The translations under genes and the position numbers were made by a program. Shown here piece by piece: positions 8,034-16,794 of a DNA stretch of 64,000 nucleotides. The first letter of the stretch is position 1; each line of letters starts with the position of its first letter. Location: positions 1 through 64,000 of the forward strand of contig NZ_BMCM01000007.1 in NCBI RefSeq assembly GCF_014635185.1, written 5' to 3'. Under the pieces are notes generated by a model. The model was given only the letters and a program-made list of their open reading frames with translations. It did no database searches and was not told the origin of the DNA. The stretch is from Microbacterium murale (lineage in GTDB: Bacteria; Actinomycetota; Actinomycetes; Actinomycetales; Microbacteriaceae).

Positions 8034-9200
8034 ATGAGCGCAAACCGCGCCAAGATGGAGGACGTCGCTCGTCACGCAGGGGTGAGTACTAAGACCGTGT
8101 CGCGCGTGTTAAATCAGGAGGCGTACGTCTCGGTCAACACTCGGGAACGCGTGCAAGCCGCGATGCGGCAGCTGTCCTACCGACCGAACCCAGCAGCACA
8201 GGGACTGCGCCGTTCCTCATCTGGTTCAATCGCGTTCGTCTGCGAAGACATCTCCGAGCCGTTCGCCGCTCAGTTGGCTCTTAGCGTCGAGCGTGCTGTC
8301 GGGGACCGGTACGTCGTGATCGTCGCGTCGACTCTGGGCGATGCCGCGCATGAACGCGAGACACTCGAATCTCTCGCAGCGGGCCATGTTGACGGGATCG
8401 TGCTCAGCCCTACCCCGACCCCGAAGAGTTACTTCGCCCGCCTCTTGCGAAGCACGCCGATCGTATGCATTGACCGGCCTGTGCGGGGACACGAGGCCGA
8501 TGTCGTGCTCTCGGACAACGCCGGCGGCATGGATGCCGCCGTACGTCACTTGATCGCCGCCGGACATCGCCACATCGCGTATCTGGGTGATGACGAAGAA
8601 GTCTTCACGCAGCGCGAACGTCTTGACGGGTACCGTACGGCGCTACTGGAGGCCAACATAGACCCCGAACCGTCTCTTATCTATCAGCATACTCCCGACG
8701 CCCGACGCGTCAGGCAGCACCTCGCCTGGCTACGTCATTTGCGCACGCCCCCGACCGCGCACGTCTCGGGGAATTCGCTCACGACTCTCGCCATGCTCCA
8801 TGCCGGATTCAATGCCGCATCGAACTCCTTCGTCGCCTTCGATGATTTCCCGCTCGCCGACGTCATAGGCGGCGGTATCAACGTCGTCGCTCAAAACGCC
8901 GAAGCACTCGGGGCCGAAGCCGTTCACACCGTGTTGAGACGTATCGAGAACGATGCTGCCCCTGTGAAGACCACCCGAATCGGGACGCGGCTTCTGATCA
9001 GAGCGCCGTTTCAGGAATCATCCGAGACCCCGCACGGCACGCTCGTCGACTCGAAGGAAGACGGAGTTGACGAGGCGCTCGCCGGCGAAGCCCTTGGTGC
9101 GGCTGGAGCCTCGTTGGATCGTCGACGTATCGGCGGCGATCGTGGCCGGGGAACGGCTGATCCCGCAGGCCGAGGATCCGGTCGCCAAAGTACGCTTTAG
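8034..9200 (+). CDS. LacI-family regulator of the first fructan operon, with abnormal C-terminal tail
   Basis: A 388-residue LacI/GalR repressor: HTH at residues 4-27 (MEDVARHAGVSTKTVSRVLN) followed by a periplasmic-binding-like effector domain. The start MSANRAKM was chosen because the earlier frame start adds 12 unrelated residues. The family usually ends about 10 residues after the TRLLIRAPF strand. Here a further tail of about 50 residues, rich in Gly, Ala and Arg, follows from about 9030. This looks like read-through past a lost stop, or a frameshift. It is divergent from the 7790-1975 operon and probably represses it. Confidence 0.85.
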   Translation: MSANRAKMEDVARHAGVSTKTVSRVLNQEAYVSVNTRERVQAAMRQLSYRPNPAAQGLRRSSSGSIAFVCEDISEPFAAQLALSVERAVGDRYVVIVASTLGDAAHERETLESLAAGHVDGIVLSPTPTPKSYFARLLRSTPIVCIDRPVRGHEADVVLSDNAGGMDAAVRHLIAAGHRHIAYLGDDEEVFTQRERLDGYRTALLEANIDPEPSLIYQHTPDARRVRQHLAWLRHLRTPPTAHVSGNSLTTLAMLHAGFNAASNSFVAFDDFPLADVIGGGINVVAQNAEALGAEAVHTVLRRIENDAAPVKTTRIGTRLLIRAPFQESSETPHGTLVDSKEDGVDEALAGEALGAAGASLDRRRIGGDRGRGTADPAGRGSGRQSTL

Positions 9201-9393
9201 TCGCTCCTCAACTGGTCAGCACGCGCCGCCACCATCACCGCGCCACTCTCGGGAGTAAACCTGGTTCTCCGCGATGAACTCGTCCAGACCATTGACACTG
9301 AGCGGGGCACTCGATGCGAGACGGGTGAGGCATCGGAAAGCCGGAGTCCGCTGTTTTCGAGAGTCTCACCTGCAGTCCGTTGAAATCAAAGTA
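9201..9393. other. Intergenic stretch, no gene recognised
   Basis: A short open frame on the plus strand (9067-9258) overlaps the odd tail of the preceding LacI gene and looks like non-coding or decayed sequence. No RNA gene, terminator hairpin or conserved protein is seen. Confidence 0.4.
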
Positions 9394-9447
9394 TTGACAT
9401 CTCGAAGCAAGACGATACATTAAGTAAACGATTACGTAATCGATTAC
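9394..9447 (+). promoter_or_regulatory. Sigma-70-like promoter with overlapping LacI-type operators
   Basis: A -35 box TTGACA (9394-9399), 16 bp and a -10 box TACATT (9416-9421) precede the second fructan operon. Directly downstream lie two overlapping perfect palindromes: CGATTACGTAATCG (9429-9442) and GTAATCGATTAC (9436-9447). This placement across the expected transcription start is typical of LacI-family repression. Candidate regulators are the LacI proteins at 8034 and 14099. Confidence 0.75.
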
Positions 9448-9486
9448 GTGTCAGACTCGATCTCATCAATCCAACGGAGGCTTGAA

Positions 9487-10809
9487 ATGAAGCGACCGAT
9501 TTTCGGCATCGTTGCCGTAGTCATCACTGGTCTAGCAATGTCCGGATGCACTGGAAATGTCGGACTGACTGCGTCTGACGACAAGACGATCAACTACTGG
9601 GGATACGAAGGTGGAATCTCGACCGAGACCGCAAAGGAGGTCATCTCGGACTTCGAAGGCGCGCATCCTGGATACACCGTGAACGCCGTCGTCATGGACA
9701 CCGCCGACTTTGACGTCAAGCTTCCAAGCACCCTGGGCAAGACTTCGGGACCTGACCTCGTCTACGCGGGGACGGAGCCCAATCATCTGGGTCGCTACGT
9801 CAACGTCGGTCAGGTCTCCGCCCTCGACGACGTCTGGGAAGTGAACGGCTGGGACGATCTCGTTCCATCGACGCAAGAACGGCTCACGTATGACGGAACA
9901 CCGTACGCCGTCGGGAACGAGCTCGAGACCGTCGGCTTGATGTATAACCAAGTTGTTCTCGATCAACTTGGCATTGCAGTGCCCACGACCCTGGACGAAC
10001 TTAAGACGGCGATGAACAAGGTGCTCGAGGCCGACGCCGGCACGCCCATGGTCCTGGCCTGTGGCGGCCCCTGCTACGCGGGGCTGCACATGATGCACGC
10101 GCTCGGCTACGCGACGATTCCATCCGATCAGATCGTCGCCACGACATCGGACGGCACCGGCGCCTACACCGACAACGGTTGGCTTGAGATGCTCGAGACG
10201 TTCGAGGCCTGGAACGAGGCCGGGTACTTCACCGCGAATGCAAGCGGGATTCCGGACGAGAACCACACAGCGGACTTCTGCGCCGGTAACACGGCATTCA
10301 TGGTGAAGGGGCCGTGGATGTTCGATGCGATGGCCGAGTGCGAGAAGGCGAATCCGGATGCGTTTAAGTTCGGGTTCACCGAGTTCCCAGTCGCGGACGA
10401 CTTGCCATTCCAGGCGTATGTAGGCACGGGGAAGGCTTGGTTCATGTCGTCGACTCTCGATGAAAACGACGAGAAACGTCAGGCTGTGCTGGATCTTGTC
10501 GAGGCTTTCACTGATCGGTCGATCTTCGCGTCGTGGATCGAAACCGATCAGAGGTTCCCTGCCATGCCGTTCGAGCCATCCGACTACGCGATGACCGAGC
10601 CGCAGCAAGAGGCGATGCAGATCATCCAGAAAGCCGGCGACAATGGCGGTGCCGTCGATATCGGATTCAATAACAGCGCGGCAGAAACCCAAGTCTGGGT
10701 CGCAGGGCTGCAGGGGATCCTCGAGGGTACGGCCACGCCGCAAGAGGTGATCGTCAATCTTCAGGCCCAGCTCGAGAAGGACCAGGCGGCATGGGCTGAA
10801 GCGAAGTGA
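9487..10809 (+). CDS. CUT1 extracellular solute-binding lipoprotein
   Basis: A 440-residue lipoprotein receptor, first gene of the second fructan operon. The signal peptide MKRPIFGIVAVVITGLAMSGC ends in a lipobox (MSGC, Cys 21). The start at 9487 is preceded by CGGAGG at good spacing; the open frame begins 13 codons earlier without a ribosome site. Mature blocks such as INYWGYEGGIS and GLMYNQVVLDQLGI are typical of CUT1 receptors. It overlaps the next permease gene by four bases (GTGA). Confidence 0.9.
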   Translation: MKRPIFGIVAVVITGLAMSGCTGNVGLTASDDKTINYWGYEGGISTETAKEVISDFEGAHPGYTVNAVVMDTADFDVKLPSTLGKTSGPDLVYAGTEPNHLGRYVNVGQVSALDDVWEVNGWDDLVPSTQERLTYDGTPYAVGNELETVGLMYNQVVLDQLGIAVPTTLDELKTAMNKVLEADAGTPMVLACGGPCYAGLHMMHALGYATIPSDQIVATTSDGTGAYTDNGWLEMLETFEAWNEAGYFTANASGIPDENHTADFCAGNTAFMVKGPWMFDAMAECEKANPDAFKFGFTEFPVADDLPFQAYVGTGKAWFMSSTLDENDEKRQAVLDLVEAFTDRSIFASWIETDQRFPAMPFEPSDYAMTEPQQEAMQIIQKAGDNGGAVDIGFNNSAAETQVWVAGLQGILEGTATPQEVIVNLQAQLEKDQAAWAEAK

Positions 10810-11681
10810 GCGCGCGTCCAGGGCGGTTGACGCCCTACCTGTTCATCCTGCCGGCAGCGGCGATATACGGGGTCTTTCTGATCGTCCCCCTCGTTCAGAC
10901 CGCGGTGATGAGCTTCTGGAAGTGGGACGGGTTGTCTCCGGTCTACGAATGGATCGGTTTCGACAACTACGTGCGGATGTTCAGTGACGGGACGGTCTGG
11001 TCGGCGGCGGGGAACAACCTGAAATGGGTGGTACTGGCAGTCTTCCCGATCGTGATCGGGCTCGCGCTCGCGCTCATCCTGCAGCAGGCCAGACCGCGCG
11101 GACGCACGGCATACCGCGCGATTTACTTCTTGCCGTACGTGCTGCCAACAGTCGTCGTGGCGCTTGCCTGGGGGTGGATCTACCACCCCTCTTTCGGAAC
11201 GTTGAACTCCGGGCTGGAGGCGATCGGTCTCGGCGCGCTCGCTCAGAACTGGACGGGCGACTCGAATCTCGCACTCTTCGCGCTGGCGACGGCCGCGAAC
11301 TGGACTGGTTTCGGCTTCTGCATGACACTTTTCCTCTCGGGTCTCAATGCCGTGGACCCAGCATTGTATGACGCGGCGAAAGTCGATGGCACGTCCGCGT
11401 GGCAGCGCTTTCGATACGTGACGCTTCCGGCGATCGCAAATACTACGAACATCGTTGTGCTCGTCGTGTTCATCAATACCGTGCGCGTATTCGACATTGT
11501 GTTCGTCATGACTGGAGGGGGCCCAGCCGGAGCCACCGAGGTGCTCGGGACGAAGATCTACCGCGGAACCTTTCAGGATCTCGACATCGGGTACGGCTCC
11601 GCGATCGCCATGTTCATGGTGCTCCTCATCCTGGTCACCACCGTCGTCTACCTGCGTTCGAGGGAGCGTGATAACGCATGA
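10806..11681 (+). CDS. CUT1 sugar ABC transporter permease (MalF type)
   Basis: A 291-residue permease starting at a GTG inside the stop of the binding-protein gene (GTGA overlap). Six membrane segments are expected, the first being LTPYLFILPAAAIYGVFLIVP. The EAA loop is LYDAAKVDGTSAWQRF, and the MTGGGPAG block before the last segments is typical of MalF-type subunits. It ends in an ATGA overlap with the partner permease. Confidence 0.92.
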   Translation: MSARPGRLTPYLFILPAAAIYGVFLIVPLVQTAVMSFWKWDGLSPVYEWIGFDNYVRMFSDGTVWSAAGNNLKWVVLAVFPIVIGLALALILQQARPRGRTAYRAIYFLPYVLPTVVVALAWGWIYHPSFGTLNSGLEAIGLGALAQNWTGDSNLALFALATAANWTGFGFCMTLFLSGLNAVDPALYDAAKVDGTSAWQRFRYVTLPAIANTTNIVVLVVFINTVRVFDIVFVMTGGGPAGATEVLGTKIYRGTFQDLDIGYGSAIAMFMVLLILVTTVVYLRSRERDNA

Positions 11682-12514
11682 GCCGCAACAAGGCCGCACG
11701 CCGCACCGGACGCGTCGGCATCCAAGTAGTCCTCGTTTTCATGGCGTTCGTGTCGTTAGCGCCCATCGCTGTCATCCTGTCGATCGCGCTGAAGAGCAAC
11801 ACCGAGCTCGCGACGAACCCGCTTGGGTTTCCTCACGACTGGCTCTTCAGCAACTTCCTCGACGCCTGGAGCGAGGCCGGCATCGGGCGCTACATCCTGA
11901 ACAGCATCATCGTGTCTGTCCCCACGCTGCTCATCGTCGTTCTCGCCTCCAGTCTCGCCGGGTATGCTTTCGCGCTCATCCGGTTCCGCGGTCGAGAGGT
12001 CATCTTCACCCTGTTCCTGGTGGGTCTGATGTTGCCAGCAGTCAGCATCGTTACGGCGCTCTCGTTCATAGAGCAGAGTCTTGGGCTCTATAACACTCTG
12101 CCCGGTCTCGTGCTCGCAGAATCGGCGATGTGCCTCCCGCTCGCGGTCTTCATCATGCGCGCCGCGTTCAAGGATCTACCGGGTGAGCTGCGCGAAGCCG
12201 TGTTCATTGACGGGGGCACCGAGATCACCGCATTCTTCCGTGTGATGTTACCGTTGGCGCGCCCGGCCGTCTCCGCAACCATCGTGCTTACGTTTCTGAC
12301 GGTGTGGAACGACTATCTCATCCCGCTAGTGCTCATCAACACTGAGTCGCTTCGAACCGTCCCGCTCGGCCTTGCGTTTCTCAAGACTGCGTTCACCTCC
12401 GACACCGTGCTCGTGGCCGCGTCCACAGTACTCGCGGCGATTCCGAGCATCCTCATCTACGTCCTCCTCCAACGTCAATTCATTCAGGGCATCGCCCAAG
12501 GCTCGATCAAATAA
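11678..12514 (+). CDS. CUT1 sugar ABC transporter permease (MalG type)
   Basis: A 278-residue permease with a start overlapping the previous stop (ATGA). The first membrane segment is VVLVFMAFVSLAPIAVILS. The EAA loop reads ELREAVFIDGGTEITAFF and the C-terminal LLQRQFIQGIAQGSIK is the standard MalG ending. It completes the second importer; as elsewhere in the window no ATPase follows. Confidence 0.92.
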   Translation: MSRNKAARRTGRVGIQVVLVFMAFVSLAPIAVILSIALKSNTELATNPLGFPHDWLFSNFLDAWSEAGIGRYILNSIIVSVPTLLIVVLASSLAGYAFALIRFRGREVIFTLFLVGLMLPAVSIVTALSFIEQSLGLYNTLPGLVLAESAMCLPLAVFIMRAAFKDLPGELREAVFIDGGTEITAFFRVMLPLARPAVSATIVLTFLTVWNDYLIPLVLINTESLRTVPLGLAFLKTAFTSDTVLVAASTVLAAIPSILIYVLLQRQFIQGIAQGSIK

Positions 12515-12547
12515 CTCTCTACCGACCAATACTCGAAAGGCACCTTC

Positions 12548-14023
12548 ATGCTGTTTTCATCCACCACGAACTCCACTCTCTGGGATGTCTGGCTCTACTA
12601 CGAGAATGAAACCCACTACCTGTTCTATCTCGCGAACTCTCGTCCCGACCGCCCGTGGGACGGCATCGGACTCGCAACCTCGTCAGATGGCGTGCACTTC
12701 GACGATCATGGAATGATCATCACCAAAGCATCCGACGCCGAGTATCTCGGGGCCGGGCACACGTGGAAGGTCGGTGACAAGTACGTCTTCAACTTCTCCG
12801 AAAGCCGGAACGGAACACTTGAGATCTTCTTCGCCGAATCGGAAGACCTCATCCACTGGAACCGCATTCCAGCTGAGCAGTCCGTCTCACGATCGAACAG
12901 TGAATGGTATGCCGACACAACCGAGATCTCACAGCAGCGCTGGGACAACATCTGGGCGAACACCGACGCAAGCGGCGACGGGTACTTCGGATACGTCACC
13001 GCCGTCGCGAAGGACGGCCCGGTGGGGCTTCGTGGCACCTGCGCATCAGTGACATCAAAAGATGGCATCGTGTTCACCACGGGCGCACCGGTCATCGAGC
13101 CCGGGTCCTGGCCCGATCGACTGGAGATCGGCGGGGTCACCAAGGTCGGCGACCAGTACTACATGTTCGCCGCGCTCGCCGAGGTACCGCTGGGGTTGGA
13201 TTGGGCGAAGCATCATTCTCAGGCGGTCGGGGGCGTCTACGTGATGCGCTCGGACACTCAGGAGGGCCCGTTCGAGCTGGACACGAGGCAGCCGCCGGTG
13301 CTCGTGTCGTCGTTGGGACACCACACCTATTTCGCACGCTTCTATCCCTGCGGTGACGAGTTGCTCGTCGCTCATCACTCGCTGGAGTCGCGCGGATTCA
13401 TCGCAACAGTGATGCCGAAGATGGGCACCTGGATGGCCCCTCTTAAGAAAGCGGAAATTGATGAAGGGATCCTCTCCCTTCATTGGTGGGCAGGTAACGA
13501 AGCGATGCTTGGTCGAGACCTGCCAAGAGTGACGGACTTAGTCGAGGCGAGATTGGCACAGTCACTCACGCCGAATGCAGACGGCTCCTTTACCTTTGAG
13601 GCCCCCCTCTACTCGCACGCTATGCTGCCGTTCCGGTATGACTTCGAGAAGGGAGTGTGCATAGAAGCCACACTTCGAGGGTCCGCCTATGACAACCGCG
13701 CCTTTGCCGCGGGTGTGCTGCTCGAGGGCGACGAGTCGTGGAACGGAACGGCGATCGTGCTCGACAGTACTGGGAAGTTCGAGATGGGGCACACGAACGG
13801 CTACTCCTTCTGGGACGAGGAAGGACTCAACACCGCACCACTGCGTGCCGAAGGTAGCAGGTTCCGCGTACTTGTCCGCGGCACTTTCGTTGAGGTTTAT
13901 ATTGACGATGCACTCATCCAGTGCTTTGCGCTCGACAAGATTCCGCACGGGCGGCTGGGCTTCGTCGCCGCAGCAGGCACAGTGACGGTGTCGGACGTTC
14001 GTGTGCGCGAGTTGAGTATGTAG
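12548..14023 (+). CDS. Divergent beta-propeller glycosidase, GH32/GH43-like
   Basis: A 491-residue cytoplasmic protein that looks like a five-bladed propeller glycosidase with a C-terminal beta-sandwich. Repeated Trp/Tyr-rich blades are visible (WDVWLYYENETHYLFYLAN, GAGHTWKVGDKYVFNFSE, HWNRIP). The C-terminal third (from about residue 340) resembles the GH32 sandwich. The classic WMNDPNG and RDP motifs are not recognisable, so assignment to GH32 is tentative and it may be an unassigned relative. It sits between a CUT1 importer and a LacI/GH32 pair, which supports a fructo-oligosaccharide substrate. Confidence 0.65.
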   Translation: MLFSSTTNSTLWDVWLYYENETHYLFYLANSRPDRPWDGIGLATSSDGVHFDDHGMIITKASDAEYLGAGHTWKVGDKYVFNFSESRNGTLEIFFAESEDLIHWNRIPAEQSVSRSNSEWYADTTEISQQRWDNIWANTDASGDGYFGYVTAVAKDGPVGLRGTCASVTSKDGIVFTTGAPVIEPGSWPDRLEIGGVTKVGDQYYMFAALAEVPLGLDWAKHHSQAVGGVYVMRSDTQEGPFELDTRQPPVLVSSLGHHTYFARFYPCGDELLVAHHSLESRGFIATVMPKMGTWMAPLKKAEIDEGILSLHWWAGNEAMLGRDLPRVTDLVEARLAQSLTPNADGSFTFEAPLYSHAMLPFRYDFEKGVCIEATLRGSAYDNRAFAAGVLLEGDESWNGTAIVLDSTGKFEMGHTNGYSFWDEEGLNTAPLRAEGSRFRVLVRGTFVEVYIDDALIQCFALDKIPHGRLGFVAAAGTVTVSDVRVRELSM

Positions 14024-14098
14024 TCCAGAGACGCGACAAATGGGAACAGTAGGCTTCACTTGAGCGCGGTCGAATCGCGCGTAACCGGGAGAAACGCA

Positions 14099-15106
14099 AT
14101 GGTAGCGTCACTGATGGATGTCGCCCGAATATCCGGAGTCTCGACGGCCACAGTGTCGCACGTCATCAACGGCACACGACACGTCAGCCAGGCGACCATC
14201 GAGAAGGTTCAGAGGGCGATCGCGACTACGGGGTATCGGCCTAACCCGCACGCTCGGGCGTTACGAACGGCCACGTCGGAATCGATCGGATTCGTTGCTT
14301 CGGACGTCTCGAATCCATACTCAACATCGGTCATGCGAGGAATAGCCGCCGAGTTGAGACAGCAGCGGTATACGCTTCTCGTGGCCAATGCTGACGAGGA
14401 TCCGGTGCTCGAACATGAGGCGATCGGAGCGCTCGTCGAGCGCAAGGTCGATGGATTGATCATCGCACCGACCACCTCGGCGGATCCGGGATCGTTCGAA
14501 CAGGTGCAACGGATCGTGCCGGTGGTTCTGGTCGACCGCGCGGTGCCGGGACCGTTCGATCAGGTGCTCGTGGAGAACGTGGACTCGGTTGCGGTAGTGG
14601 TCGGTAGCATGCTCGATGCCGGGCATCGCCGGATCGCGATTATCGGTGGGCGCGCCGGCCACAGCACTGCCCTCGAGCGTGTGGAGGGGTGGCGGAAAGC
14701 ACATGCCGACCGGGGGCTCGCATGCGATGAGCGACTCATAGCGCTCGGCATCGCCACCCCCGGTACCGCACGGCACGCGACGGAGACGCTGTTTTCTCAG
14801 GATGACCGCCCGACTGCCGTTTTTTCCATGTCGAACGTGACCAGTCTGGAGATCCTTCGCGGACTGTCGGACCTCGGTCTCACTGTTCCACGGGATGTGT
14901 CATTCGCCGCGTTCGATGACATCGAATGGGTCGACCTGCTTGACCATCCCGTCACCTGCCTTGCGCAGCCGACTGACCAGATCGGAAGGACCGCAGTCGA
15001 GCTCTTGATGGCACGCATTGCCGACTCCGATATTCAGCAACGAGTCGTGCGGCTCGCACCCGATCTCCGCGACCGCCATTCGATTGTGGCGCCACTGAGA
15101 TCATGA
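14099..15106 (+). CDS. LacI-family regulator inside the second fructan operon
   Basis: A 335-residue repressor with HTH SLMDVARISGVSTATVSHVIN at the start and a full effector domain. The start at 14099 has a GGGAGAAA ribosome site; the open frame begins 13 codons earlier at a TTG. It lies 75 bp after the propeller glycosidase and overlaps the downstream GH32 gene (ATGA), so regulator and enzyme are cotranslated. The operator at 9429-9447 is a candidate target. Confidence 0.88.
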   Translation: MVASLMDVARISGVSTATVSHVINGTRHVSQATIEKVQRAIATTGYRPNPHARALRTATSESIGFVASDVSNPYSTSVMRGIAAELRQQRYTLLVANADEDPVLEHEAIGALVERKVDGLIIAPTTSADPGSFEQVQRIVPVVLVDRAVPGPFDQVLVENVDSVAVVVGSMLDAGHRRIAIIGGRAGHSTALERVEGWRKAHADRGLACDERLIALGIATPGTARHATETLFSQDDRPTAVFSMSNVTSLEILRGLSDLGLTVPRDVSFAAFDDIEWVDLLDHPVTCLAQPTDQIGRTAVELLMARIADSDIQQRVVRLAPDLRDRHSIVAPLRS

Positions 15107-16605
15107 ATCCCGAAACGGAGCACGAAACATTGCGCGCAGCAACAACTTCGGATCCGCTCCGCCCAAGCTACCACTTCACCGCGCCGGCAGGATGGCTCAA
15201 CGACCCGAACGGCTCGGCCCAACGCGACGGCGATTTCCACCTGTTCTACCAGTACAACCCGGTCGCCGCAGTGCACAACCGGATTCAGTGGGGCCACGCG
15301 GTCAGTCGCGACCTTATGCGTTGGGAGGATCGACCCATCGCCTTGCGCCCGGAGCACGGAGGGCCAGATGCCGATGGCTGTTGGTCTGGTGTACTTGTGG
15401 ACGACTGCGGACGACCTGTGATCATATATTCCGGACACAGCAATGCCTTGTCTACCCAGACTGCCTGCCTTGCCTACGGGGACCTGGCCCTCGATCACTG
15501 GAGGAAGGAGCCGGCGAACCCGGTGATCGCCGCACCCCCGGCAGGCTACGACGTGACGGCGTTCCGCGACCATTGCGTGTGGCGGGAGAACGACGTGTGG
15601 CGCCAGCTCATTGGCAGCGGCATCCGCGATGTCGGCGGCTGCGCATTTCTCTACGAATCGCACGATCTCGTCACCTGGCGCGAACTCGGTCCGCTTGTCA
15701 TCGGCGATGCTGGAGCACTCCCTGAAGAAGACCCAGCATGGGCCGGCACTATGTGGGAATGCGTGGACTTCTTCCGCTTCCGACCGGATGGCACCAGCGC
15801 ATCGCCCGACGCCGCGTCAGGCGACCCCCATGTGCTCATCTTCTCGGCCTGGCATGAGGAGGTGACGCGACATCCGCTCGTAGCCCGCGGTCGATACCAC
15901 GATGATCGGTTCGAGATCGAGGCGTTCCAGCGGCTCGATCTGGGCGGGCGCCACGCCTATGCCCCGCAGACCTTTGCTGATCAGAGCGGGCGGCGTGTGC
16001 TGTGGGCCTGGATGCAGGAAGCGCGCAGTATCGAAAGGCAACGTGTGGCAGGGTGGTCGGGAGCTATGATCCTGCCTCGTCGGCTCTGGCTCGATGCTGC
16101 GGGTGTCCTACGGCAAGAGCCAGTCGCTGAAGCCGAAAGCCTGCGCGCAGAGCCGCTTAGCTGGCAGGAAGATGGTACGGCAGCGGTATCCTCCGGGGTG
16201 CAGACTGAGGTCTCCCTCACGGTCGAACTGTCGCCGACTTCCGCCGTACGTTTCTCTGCGTTCTCAACGGGCGACAGCGGAGAGAACACGTGCGTCGAGC
16301 TCGGGCGGTCGGCAGAGGGCCAGTTGCGGCTCGTTCTTGATCGGTCGCACTCCTCTCTCGACAGCGACCTCGACCTATCGGGACACGAGGGAGAATTGCC
16401 GAGCGCCAAGAACCCCATCACGATGCGCATCCTGCTTGATCGATCCAGTATCGAGGTGTTCGCCGACGGTATCGCACTCACCTCGCGTGTCTATCCAGCA
16501 CGGGGTGATGCTACGGGTATCCGCGTCGAGGCGGTGGGAGAAGCTGTTGTGCGCAAACTGCGGGGATGGCACCTGGCTGGTGTCGAGCAGGCGGAACGCG
16601 TGTAG
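15103..16605 (+). CDS. GH32 beta-fructofuranosidase / sucrose-6-phosphate hydrolase type
   Basis: A 500-residue canonical GH32 enzyme. It carries WLNDPNG (nucleophile Asp, residue about 34), FRDH in place of FRDP, and WECVDFF with the acid/base Glu. A C-terminal beta-sandwich ends with RSSIEVFADGIALTSRVYP, a GH32 hallmark. No signal peptide is visible, so it probably hydrolyses imported sucrose or short fructans in the cytoplasm. It is the last gene of the plus-strand operon. Confidence 0.93.
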   Translation: MNPETEHETLRAATTSDPLRPSYHFTAPAGWLNDPNGSAQRDGDFHLFYQYNPVAAVHNRIQWGHAVSRDLMRWEDRPIALRPEHGGPDADGCWSGVLVDDCGRPVIIYSGHSNALSTQTACLAYGDLALDHWRKEPANPVIAAPPAGYDVTAFRDHCVWRENDVWRQLIGSGIRDVGGCAFLYESHDLVTWRELGPLVIGDAGALPEEDPAWAGTMWECVDFFRFRPDGTSASPDAASGDPHVLIFSAWHEEVTRHPLVARGRYHDDRFEIEAFQRLDLGGRHAYAPQTFADQSGRRVLWAWMQEARSIERQRVAGWSGAMILPRRLWLDAAGVLRQEPVAEAESLRAEPLSWQEDGTAAVSSGVQTEVSLTVELSPTSAVRFSAFSTGDSGENTCVELGRSAEGQLRLVLDRSHSSLDSDLDLSGHEGELPSAKNPITMRILLDRSSIEVFADGIALTSRVYPARGDATGIRVEAVGEAVVRKLRGWHLAGVEQAERV

Positions 16606-16794
16606 TTGCCCGTATGGTGGTCTGCGGCACGATGGGCGTCGGTTACGTCGCGGACGTGGCCGACTCCACCGTAGGATCTCTCGAGGAAATTCTCGTTCGA
16701 AACCGGGCTCCGGCAGGACCGCCCGATGCGGGGACGGCCTGGTGACGCCATGACGCTCTTCTCCCAGAAAGGTGCGTGCGGTCTCGAAGAAGCG
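16606..16794. other. Convergent intergenic gap
   Basis: This lies between the end of the GH32 gene and the end of the minus-strand LacI gene. No clear terminator hairpin with a T-tract and no coding sequence could be supported. Confidence 0.4.

Noticed and set aside
9532-10743. 403-residue minus-strand frame opposite the second binding-protein gene
   Set aside because: It lies entirely within a lipoprotein gene with signal peptide and ribosome site; there is no conserved motif.
16491-16751. 86-residue minus-strand frame after the GH32 gene
   Set aside because: It overlaps the coding 3' end of GH32, has no ribosome site and no recognisable pattern.
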